A stretch of DNA of 64,000 nucleotides from Phoronis australis. Lineage: Eukaryota > Phoronida > Phoronidae. Where the stretch lies: positions 318,438 to 382,437 of the forward strand of contig NMRA01000127.1 in the NCBI GenBank assembly GCA_002633005.1. The letters are read 5' to 3'. Position numbers and translations under genes: made by a program. The notes beneath the pieces were generated by a model. It did not search any database. It saw only the letters and a program-made list of their open reading frames with translations, and was not told the origin of the DNA. Below, piece by piece: positions 25,501 to 37,500 of this stretch. The stretch's first letter is position 1; every line of letters starts with the position of its first letter.

Positions 25501-28500
25501 CCTGATGTTTTTCACAGAATAAAATCTACTTCATAAGAAAAGCACACCTTGAAAAATGAATGCGAACCCTGAAACCTCAAGGCATTTTATCTGGGTTGAG
25601 ACTATAGTTAATGCAGAAGACAAAAAATTTGATAGTGAATGACTAACTGTCTTCACTGTTTCATCATGTCGGTCTATCAAGTAGAAACGCAAAATAATGG
25701 ACCTTGTTGAATTTGGCATTAACATTTAAATTTTATTTAATTTTTTTCATTCTTCACTGAAACTCCGTCGCACGTAGCTAGTATCAAGCTAGTCAATATT
25801 GTTGTCCTTTTTAGATGTTGATGGACTTATCAGCCAGGCTGTCCTGAGTGGGAATTTCCAAGCGGCTGTCGACCTATGCTTCAAAGATGGCCGTATGGCA
25901 GAAGCCATCATCCTGGCTATAGCCGATTCACCGGAACTTCTCATCAGAACACAGAAACGGTTCTTTAAGCAAAACAAATGCAACATCACCAGAGTGAGTG
26001 GTTGAATAATTTATTCTGTGTCCTCAGTAATTCAGGGCTTGGAATTTTCCGCTTTTTTCAAATGTTCTTTCCGCGCATTTTATTATATTTCCGCGTAAAA
26101 AAATCGGATTTGATATAAAATTTCCGCGGCAAATTCCTTTCTTACCGCGGCGTTGCCAGCGACATTCACCTCGAAAAGCGGAAGTTGCTCTTTATGTTTC
26201 GGAGGAACGTAAATTGTCAACATTGCCGGGGCATCTGGGATAGTGTGGTGGGATTTTCAATGAATTTCAATGGCGTCTCGTGTGATTGTAAACTGCGGTG
26301 ACAAATACTACGGCTCCGCAGCCCAAAAATGTGTGGGGGTGGGAGTGGAGGTGGATGGACGAGATAACGAGATAAAGAGACGCAAGACTGAGTAGTGCGC
26401 ATGTTTTGGGCCGTAAAAGTTTCCGCGCTTTTTGTCATTGGTGATTCCAAGCCCTGGTAATTGTGTATTTGTGACAACTTAAGATATTTAGAAATTACGA
26501 TGTTATTTTAAGGGTTTGTATGTACGGAGCACGCGGGTAAAGTTTCTTTGAAGTCTTCTTGTTGGTGTTGGTGTTGTGTAATTAGCTTGAATATGGTCAT
26601 AACCTGTAAATGAAAATACGTTGCTGAAAGCATTGTCATTAGAGTATACGACTTGTTAACAAAAATTGAAATTAACCTTGGTTGCTTTCCTTGGTAGTTT
26701 AAAATAATTACATTATGTAATCTTTTTTATATTCCCAATGGTGGGGACACAATTTTGTCCGATTATTTGTATAGTTTGTGGCATGTGTAACAGACTGGTC
26801 TTCCAATCTGTAAGTACCTCACTTAGTCGACGAAGGAAACTTCGTCATTGAATTTATTCATTTGATGACTAGACTTAGCTTGTCCTTTGGAGACTGATGC
26901 CAACACGCTGTGTTTGGTTGTCATGATAGTCTGAGCTGTCATGTGTTCTTGACTGCTTTTGCAGCTGATCTCGTCGGTGGTTCAGAAAGACTGGAGCAGT
27001 ATCGTAGAGCAATGCGAGATTGATAACTGGAAGGAGGCGTTGGCTGTTATTCTGACTTACGCTAAACCAGAGGAGTTCTCTGCTCTTTGTGGTATGCTTT
27101 TATTTGCGGCATCCTCCTGTTTGTATGAATCGTGTGTGTGTGCAACTGTGGGCGATTGTTCATAGCATATCGTTTGTTTCAATTTTATACTGCCTGGAAC
27201 TGAAGGTGTATTCATGCTGGAGCATTGATTTGTGATGGGTGGTTTTAGTTGAAGATTAAACTTTGGCGTATTTCACTGATGACAGACACCTCCAAGACAC
27301 TTACGCTGAGACGTTTTGGTTTTTGTAATGGAAGTCTAAGCACTGTGGGGATTATTTTCTCACAGAAAGAAAGCTTTCCAGCCACTCACATGCATAATAG
27401 ATTGGGTTGTGAAACTCCAGCAAAGTCTTGGACAAGTACGATATCACCAAGCTTGCAAGGCAATTTCCTCATTTAGCCATTTGTAAATTTCAGTAACTTA
27501 AAGTGCAGTTTTTTTGCTCATATTCACAAACTCCTTGAAGTGCTATAAACCAGCCTTAGGAAAAAAAAACACTTGCCTTTGATTTAGTCTATTCACCAGT
27601 TTGTTTTTGTTTGATACCATGTTTGACACCTGAAATGACTTGCGGTGTCGAGCCAAGTAATCGAGCCTGGTATCAAATGCTTATGAAATGTCAGTTCTTC
27701 CCAATCCCAGAAATCACTTCTTGTCTGGGAAGGATTAAGTCGAGACTAGTTTTATAACCAAGTTTTTATAACCGGAAGTTAGCTTTCATGATGGATGACA
27801 GTTTCAAAGCAGCTGTATGGAGAATCATTTTATTCCTGAAAAGAATAAAAATCTTCACCTTTCTATTAACTACGTTGTTTGCAGACACACTTGGTACCAG
27901 ACTGGAAAGTGAACGTCATGGTGCCTTAGCTGTTAACGCCATCTTGTGTTACATCTGTGCTGGTAACATCAACCGTCTAGTGGAGTGCTGGGCTAAGAAC
28001 ACACCCAACAATAGTTCTCCTGCAGCACTTCAGGTAAACAGGCTCTTAAAACTATAGTCCCAAAGTTAAATTCTTGTGAGTTATGATTTGGAATGTTGTA
28101 TACCTGGGAAACAATCCTCTTTAGATAAGTATAACAGTTGACTTGCAGCATGTCCTAAGAGTGGATGTTCCTGAGTGCTCCTATGACATCAATCCCAGAC
28201 TACCTTTTAGAAGACACTGTGGTTGTGTTCTAATTTTGTGTGTGGTGGTCCAGTTGTCACTGAACTCGACTTACGCTGGTTATTTTATCGACAAATGCAT
28301 TTGCTTGTTGTATTTGTTATGTGTAGCAAATTTTAGGATAGACCCAATTCTTTGTCTGGGTGTGATGTCATGTAGCAGGGAGTTTCTGTGACCCACTACT
28401 AGATGTAGTTGATCTTTTGAAACTTGATTAGACATTTAAAATGATGACTGAGAAAATGAGCTGCTTATCAATGTTAAATTATTGGTTTTGAGTGATTGAT

Positions 28501-31500
28501 GTGTCCTACAATTTAACTAAGTGTCCGTGTTTATAAGTAATAAAAATTTTAATCTTGTACATACGATTGAAAACTAGACACGGCATGTGTCTTGTAGCAG
28601 TAATTTTTACTGTTGCCCTCTGTTAGTGTAAAAGCCCATTTTCTTCTTAAAGCCCGCTGCTGAATTACCAACAGTTTCCCTATGGACTGCCTGTGTATTG
28701 TTGCACTTGGTTTATCAGCCAACCCCTAATTTCTGCTTTTTACACTTGGAATATCCTGGCCATTAACTTGAGTAAATATGGTAAAACTGACGCTCCGTCT
28801 TCAGGATTTGGTAGAAAAGGTGATGGTTTTGCGCAAAGCTGTGGAAATAGTGCAGGGTCAGGCTTACGAGATCACGGGTGCAGCCATCTCGGAGAAGTTG
28901 AGCCACTACGCTGAGCTCCTGGCCGCACAAGGGAGTCTATCTACGGCCATGTCTTACTTGGGCAACTCTACTGAGGTGCGTACGAGCAATCACATATCTA
29001 GTGACGACTGAGTGTTTTTGGCATTATATATGTGACTAACAGTAGAACACTTATCTGTTGACGACTGAATGTTTTTCACTTTATATTGTGACTAACAGTA
29101 GAATACTTATCTGTTGATGACTGACAGTTGTTCACTGGTTACATAGGACTACTGTTATGAGTATCTTTGGCAGATTTTTGAAGCTAAAGTGTGGCGTTAA
29201 GGTATTTATAATCATTACAAAAATGCCTGAATATTTTGTGGTGAACGGATAAAAAGCCTTGGAATGCAAAACTGGCTTTTTCTTCATTTTTCTGACTTTT
29301 CTGCTCTACCTGTTATCTACATTTTACACTTCCTGTATGGCTACACAGTTAAACACTTTTCCAGGAGCAGTTGGTTGTCTTAAGAGACCGACTGTACCAG
29401 GCCCTGGGCTCAGAGGCATCTGGCTTTGACAGACCTCCCTGCCCATTTGAGAGACAGGATGTGCCTGTGACAGCAAAGGTACAGCCACGTCAGCAGGCAC
29501 GCCAGACTCAACAGCAGAGGCAGCAACAGCCAACAGCAAAGCCTTACCACCAGGTTTGTGCTGCTCTCTTTGTAAAGTTTATTCTTGGATAGATGAAAGG
29601 GTTAGCACAGACGGGTAGCTATGAGCTGAGCTGCCTGCCGTTAGTGAACCATGGCTGAGCTGAGAGAGAGAAACTTTTATTTTTTAAATCATATAAAACA
29701 TACATTGTTATATGACTGGGTGGCCAGCAAAGGCACGGGCCGCTAATAGCTGACCACCGAGTAACAGTAAATTAGAGAGATATTAACAGTTAAGAAGAAA
29801 AATATAGATAACTGAAAAAGTACATCTACAATGAAATGAAATACAATGCAAGTTTATAATAAAAACGTAAATTAAATGTATTTTACAAAGAATTAAACAC
29901 AGAGTCTATTGATACAAGGGAAACTGCATGGTTAGAAAAGCATGTGACTAAGATGTTAGGCAGGTGATCACGGTTACTTAAATTAGAACATGCATAACAA
30001 TGTAGAATGCTACACTGAGAGCTGTAAGTGCTTAATATGTAATTTTTTAAATACAGTGAGAAGCCATGAGAGCTCATGCCAAGTGAGAAAATATGACAAC
30101 TAAATGAACTAGCCACTAGGTCATTGAGTTGATCTAGTCTTGGCACGAGCTGTCAATTCAGACGGACATTTTGGCTGGCTATCCTTTTGTTCTGGTCTCG
30201 TGGACTAGTAGCGTGGTGTGACCTCCATTAATCTCCATTATGCCTATGGCCTTTTACGGATAATGAAAGTTGATGTGTACGCATCGCTGTTTATTGATTT
30301 GTGGTTTACCAGCCGCAAGTGACCATCTGCTTGGTTAGCTGGCAGCTGACTTTTTGATAGATGCTACCTGTTTTCTTGTATCTGTCGCAAATTAAACTTG
30401 TGCTTGTCTGAAATGCTTCAAAAATGAAGTGATCTCTACAGATCGTTTGTCTACTTCTACTTGTGGTATTGCTCGGCATTACTGCTATCTTGCAGTCCTT
30501 TGCGTACATGACTTTTTTGCTGTTCGTTAAAAAGTCAATTTGTTGTTAGCCCTTTGAAAACATACAATAAAACTGGCATAGATTAGATCGAACCGGATCA
30601 AGACATTTTATCCACACAAGACAATGTTAAGTTTGTCTGAAATTAGATCTCTTGTTTATTTGTAAATGTTTGTCCGTCGATTTTAAGTTGGTGGCTTTTC
30701 CTTACACTTGTTGCTGTTTGTGGCTTTAAGTGCGTTTCACGCCTTCGTCTTGATTTCTGTCTTTATAACTGACTGAGTGTGACACGTGCTTTCAGGCCCA
30801 AGCAGGCGGTTCATTCCAGACGGTGACAACATCCAGCGCCACCTATTACAATACGAACCAGTACACGTCATATAACAGCAATTCTAGTACTACTCCAACC
30901 TTCAGCCAGGGACCGACCCAATACAACTACAATCAGCCAAACCAGTACTCATCAGCTGTATCGAGAGGTTTGTTGAGAAGCTTTGTTATTGATCAGCAAA
31001 TAGCAAACACTGAGTTGCCTGCAGTCTCTTAAATCACACTCGCTATAATGCAGTGTTGACTGTGAACATAGCCTCCAAAACTCCAATTATTGCCTCCACT
31101 CATGCCATCCACTCATTGGCTCAAACTGCTTCATGGTTTCACCATCTGTAGCTCATCCTGAGGACATGTACCATTTCGTCTGCATCTGCAGTTTGTTCTG
31201 TGAATTAAGAACAATATGTATTTCTTCTTGCATGATCTTTGTCTTATCCCAACAAGCGTTAATTTAAGAAATTGTTGGAATTGTTGTGACATACCATTGT
31301 TAAAAAATGTAGCCATGTTTATTAAGCATCAGCCGGGAGGCAAGGATTGCTGGAAACTGATCCCCATGATTACCCATAATGCTGTGTATTGTATCTGTTC
31401 AGTGATTGAGTCTCATGTATCCTCTCTCATAACAGTTGTAATTTGTACAATGGCCTCAAGGTATGATAATAAACTATATCTATAGATATCAAGCTGGCCT

Positions 31501-34500
31501 ATTTCTTTGCTGTAGGTCCGCTGGCTCACAAGTATCCCAGCAGCTCCACGAGCTACACTCAGCAGCCTGTCCCCCAGCAGAACGCCTTCAGCCAACCAGG
31601 GTACATGCAACCTCAGCCTGGTTACACGCAGCCGGATTTCTCCGGCAACTTCTCCGGTTACACTGGGCAGCCCACGTCCCAGTCGGCCCCGATCAGCGTG
31701 TACAATCCAACACTACAGCCTCAGCAACCTCGGCAGACGACACCAGGTGAGTTTGGGGACAAGGGAGATAACTTTTGCTGTTGTTTGGATACTGGTGAAG
31801 GTTATTGCCAAGTTTTTGTCTGCATGAAGGTGCTTGGAATGACGTACTGTTCCCATTTTTGAACATTTTGTGCAAATGCATGGACGATCAGTATTAAATT
31901 TGTTATTTTACCTACTAGTTCAGACAAGAGTTGCTGTGAGGCTTAACTCATTGAGGAATGATGAAGCTTTAAGTGTAATGAGTGAATTATTAAAGGATGA
32001 ATGTAAATTAAAATCTTGTAATAAATATATGATTGTTGATGTATATGTGTTGAGAATTTGTGTCTGTTTTGTATTTAGTTTTATTGTTTTGCAATCATTG
32101 TACTTTACATTTTACTAGTTTATTATAACCTTTATGGTACCCTGTATGTGAGTGGAAGAATATTGAAGACTAGTGCAGCAATAACAACACGTTGACTTGT
32201 ATTTTCAGATTTTGAAAATTTTAGGCCGCACCCTATGTATCGTCGCCGAAGCAGCAAACATTTGGACCGTGAATTTTTAGGTTACACTTGTGATGCTTGA
32301 CTTTCTTAGGTTTTGTGGTATCTCTGTCTGTGTTGAATGATTCTCTTTCCTTCTCGGTCGGAGTTTAAAGCTGTGATAAAGATCATTTCACAATGTCATT
32401 TGGTTCTGTAATAATCTACTTTCAGTTACTGTTTTTATTTATGAGCCTGCTGTTTTAAGATTTGAAAATTCTGATTTGAGTTTCCACGACTCTCATTAAC
32501 GAAAATGTTGTGAGGTGATTAACACGCATACCTGTAGTTTAGTAAACATGAATTTCGCTGGCTTTGTTGGTGTAGTGTCAGAAAATTTTTGTTATCAAGT
32601 TCTTTAAACTTTTAGAGACAAATGTAGAATTAATGAGATTTTGTTTTCATAGATTGTTCTTGCTTCCTCATGCTAATGGTACTGCCACCTGTACGCCCAA
32701 CTGTGAATCATTTCGAATGTTTGTTCCACAACAACAGTTAGTCTGCCTAAGTTATTTGTGTGTGCAAACAACTGGCAGTATGTTCGTCATGGGTCGTCGG
32801 GATCTAAGTTTGCCAGTGACGTATTTTTCTCCAGCTAATGTTTGAAGATTTCCACAACGCATAATAATTTTCAAGTGCTTAACACAAGCAGTGTGTATAA
32901 CTCTAGCCGTTAATGCTAAAATGAAGTACGCCTGCCTAGTGCTAGGTGGCAGTAGTAGTCGGTGAGCCTCTTTGACTAGCTACCATTGTCTTTCCATTAG
33001 CGTGATGTAGCTTCATTGAGTTCTTTTTTGGTTAGCCAGTTGATCTCATCGTCTCAGCTTTGTAGGTGATATAGGTAGTGATCACGAGAACAAAGCCACG
33101 CCGAACAGTCCTCGCGACAGCATGCGCACTGTACAAGAGGTGGCCACAAGGAGCACAGGTGTTTTCTCGATGTGTACCCCCTCCTGGCTATCATTTTAGC
33201 TGTGCTCTGTCTCTATAACACCTGTTCTTGTGCTGACATATACACCTGTGTGGTGTTGTTAGATTTGAGGTGAAGGGGGATTTGAGGAAGTGAAGCCGTA
33301 GTCTAGTGTCGGGCAATGCTTTGTAGATTGTAAAGGGATTTGATAGCTATACAATGACTTGTGTGGCAGGATATACACGATATCTTAATCATAAGATTGT
33401 TCACTAATTGTTTGTTTTAGTTCCAGTTTATGGTTAATGCATTAAATATGCACATACTTTTTAATCTTTTGGGACTGATCTTATTTTTGATCGATATTAT
33501 GGCATGTTTTTGTGCGTTGATTTCATGTGCATTCATCATCTAAGATTCTGTTTATTTGTGGATCAGTACTCTCTCGTTACACGCATACCCGTGTATGTCG
33601 TCTGCTTCTTACCATTCATGTGCTAACCGCACTCCTCTGATGGACCCGTCAGCTGGTTTATTCACGATTACTTCTACCCATGAAGCTAACCATTGTTTTG
33701 TTGTTTTACCTTATCAGTTGAAGGCTTGCCAGTTGATGATTTCGAAACCGACGAAGGTATCTTGGCTCGGTAGCATGCAAAAGATGGCTTTTCTTAGGTC
33801 GTTTTGTAACAAAACAGCATGCAAAGCTCCACCTTTTGGCCATGCGTGGTAGTGTGGGAGGCTGCAGACACTGTCCTGCAATGATGATAACTGACAAAAA
33901 ATTCCTCCAATTTCTTTCCCAGTTTAGGTCAATATCCTCCCCCCCCCATATCTAGGAGGGGAATTTCGTGATATTTTACCCTACCAGCAAATACACAGTA
34001 GAATCGCTCTATGTGTCGAGTCATGTAATTATTTTAAAAATATTTTGTCTCTTCCACTATGCTGTAAATATTACACAATTGCCTTCTAGGTAGAGCATAT
34101 TGTGCGAGGGTAATTTCAGTGAATTTTTGTTCAAAATTTAGGGGATTAATACCGTGGAATCTCCCAGTGAGAGCTCTGCTACTGAGTTTGTTCATTGGTC
34201 ACTAGAGCTTCAGACTAGCATATCCTGTAAACTTATACCATGAAAAAGGTCTAAATAGCTGATTGAGTTATGGTGACTGGCCGATAGCTAAAACAATTAT
34301 CTAATTGGGTTCTCTGTTAGTTTTTAATGGCTGTACTATTGCTTGAGTATAATACAGAAGTTGTTAACTGTCCAAGAAACAACTGCTAATCTCTGTGAGT
34401 GTTGGCTTTAAAACTTTTTAGGATAATCGGGTTTTACACAGTAGAGTCGACCACAGTTTAGACATATTCAGATTGCACATTGTTTACAAAACAGATTACG

Positions 34501-37500
34501 AGGTTTTGTAAGGGAGCTTTGATTGTAGTTTAGGTGCCCCCTGAAAGTTTTGTTTGCTTTTAGTGCAACCATAGTTGCCAGTCTAAAGCTTTGTTTGCAA
34601 TGCATGTTATGAATTGTATTTGTCCAACATAACTAGGTGTAAAGATTTAAAAAATGACTTTGTCTCGGAACTACTGGCATATTGCAAATCACCAGGCATG
34701 TTAATTCAGTTAAACATTTCAGTCTATCTTCAGTGTATTTTATTGTCTAGCTATAATTGTATTTTTAGTTGACCTTAATCCATTTATTTTGTGAATTGTG
34801 TTAATTCCAGAGTGTAGCAATGCTCTTCTTTGATGTGGTGTTTGTGTGAATGTTTCATGGCACTAGCAATAGCCATTATCTTTGACACTCACCAATTCAT
34901 GTTTAATATTCGATTCCTTATTTTATACTCAGCTGTTATGTTCCATGTTTTTACAGGTGCTCCTGTTGTCAGCAGGTATGCGGATGACAATATGGAACCT
35001 GGCTGGAATGACCCTCCCATAGTCACAGGAAAAAAGACGGAGCAGGTTGGTTAACTCTAGACTTTCAGCTGTGTGATGGGTTGGACAGTGATGTCTGGTT
35101 TGCGTGGGTGTAGGGTTGGCACCACAGATCCACAGTGCTGCTACTGTATGTAGGGTTGGCACCACAGGTCCGTGGTGCTGGTAATTTATATAGGGCTGGC
35201 ACCACAGGTCTGTTTTGCTGGTAATGTATATGGGTTGGCACCACAGGCCCGTGGTGCTGGTAATGTATGTAGGGTTTGCAACACAGGTTCACTGTTATGT
35301 TACTGTACTGAATACTGAAACGTTTAATACCTATTTAACATGGAAACAAAAATTACTTGATGCTCAATTTATGCCTCTAAAACTGAAAGGATGGCTAATA
35401 TGATATTTTCATGTTATTTTTTCAAATAAATCTACATGGTTCATAAGTCTTGAAAAGCCCTCGGGTTTAGAGCATTGGCCTTGAATAGTCTTTGAATTTA
35501 ATTCTGACCTTGAAATTCAGCTTTTAACCTTGAGAATATTTGAAAGACCTTGGACCCGTTCCAAGATACTAACTTAAGTTCATGTTTGAGTTAAGCCTGA
35601 GATTCGTCTCAACCTCCAAACTTTGAAACTTCCACATCTGGTAATTAAGACAAAAACTTAACTTAAACTTAAGACAAAACTTAAGTCAAAAACTTAAATC
35701 AAACTTAAGATTAGAACTTAAGAGAAACTTAAGTTTATCTTAAAATTGATATAAGTTTAAGATTTGTCTTAGCTAAGTCAAGTTTACTTGGAACAAGCCC
35801 CTTCATTATAAGTATGTGCTTACAATTTTATTTTTTATTGCAAAAACTTGTTTTTAAAAAATCATGCACTTCAGCGATTTTTCTTTAGGGCTGTTCCAGT
35901 AAAATCCGTGTGGGAGGGGGGGGGACGGCAGTAGAAATAAAAATTCATGGGTGGTTGTCTTAGGAAAAAAACGCAAATTATGGCTGGTCGTTCCTGTAAG
36001 AAGTGATGCATTAAAAATGGGTGGTCTTTTTTGACCAGTCAATGTTGATAGTTTGGTTACTCCAGCCCTCGAAACTAAAAACAAAATGCAATTGGCAAAT
36101 TTCCTAACTTATCCCAAAACAAAAAAGCCCATATTGCCAGTGAACAGAGTGCAATATGTTCACTAAGCCATTAATCAAGTCATGGGCAACTTGATATGAG
36201 CCAATTGTTTGTCTGCAGTCCTATTGAATTGAAAAGTTATGCAACACTAAACTGTTGTTAGCACATATAAGAAAATTGATGATTTTTAAAAAAAAGTATG
36301 AGGAGTAAGATAAACAAGTTCCAATATTCACTTGACATAGAAGTATAAAAGAGTTTGTGGAGACAGTTTGAGATTCATAGATCCTTATAATTGAAAAAAT
36401 GTTCATTGAAATTATAGACACATGGTGAACAGAGACACCTGGTGGCTGCCAAAAGTATTGATCATAGGCTACTTTAGTTTTTGACAATATTGGACAAGAC
36501 GACTAGTTCTTGTCTGTCAATCATCTAAGTTCTTAACAGGTCATCCTGGTGGCAGTTTGTTTGCAAGTGTTGGATTTTATATTTTAACCTATCAAAAATA
36601 ATTAAAAAATTATGGGTCATGGGTTGGAGAAATAAATGAAAAATATGGGCGGTGGGTACGAAATAAAAGTGCCTTCCCCCCCTCCCATACAGATTTTGCT
36701 GGAACAGCCCTTAGATGTTTTGTATTCAATTTGTTTGTGTAATTAAAATGTATAACATAAAATTACCACTGTGATTGTGGTGTTTTAAACTTACTAAGTT
36801 TGATTTTGTTATAGTATTCAATATCGGTATCGATTGAGTCTCACTATCAAATTGACTGTATCAGTGTCATATTGAATTTCAAATAGTGGAACCCAACACT
36901 AGTTGGGTAAGAAAATGCTCGAAACTGGATCATTAAAAGTGGATTTCAGTGTCAAACTCTAAGTAAACCGTAGCAACAGAAAATTCTGGGTATTCATGCG
37001 CCAGTGTTCAATGAATTCGTCTTCTAATTATCATTGTATTATATTCACCAATTGCATTGTCAGAATTTCCAAACATTTCCAAACACTCTTATGACCTTCC
37101 ATTGAAAAGGCAGAAAATTTAGATCGAAACTTCAAATTTGCAGTGGAGAACTTAAAATTCTCCAGGTGGTCCTATCAAGACTGTGGTCTAGGCTGTTTAT
37201 ATCGAAGCATTCAACTTATCCGGTATCCACACTGGTGCACACCTTTCTCTTCACAGATGATAAAAGAGGGCTATTGTTCATTAGTGCCATCTAGTGGTTA
37301 TCGTGTCTCTCATTTATCACAAGCTTGTCGGTAACATGCAGGTCTGCATGTTGCTTTGTGAAAGGGTGTTTTTATCAGTGGGTTTCTTACTTTGTAGCCA
37401 TCATACCAGCCTCCAGCTCCCATCACTGCTCCTGTCTTTGGAGTACCCCAGCCGGAGCAGACGCCACCGGGCGCCCCCTATGGACAGCAGTTTTACAACC

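Noticed and set aside
29640-30160. Possible LINE 3' end or retrosequence (minus-strand AATAAA followed by a CT-rich tail, 87-codon ORF)
   Set aside because: The ORF shows no reverse-transcriptase motif that I can recognise and no poly-A tail or target duplication is visible.
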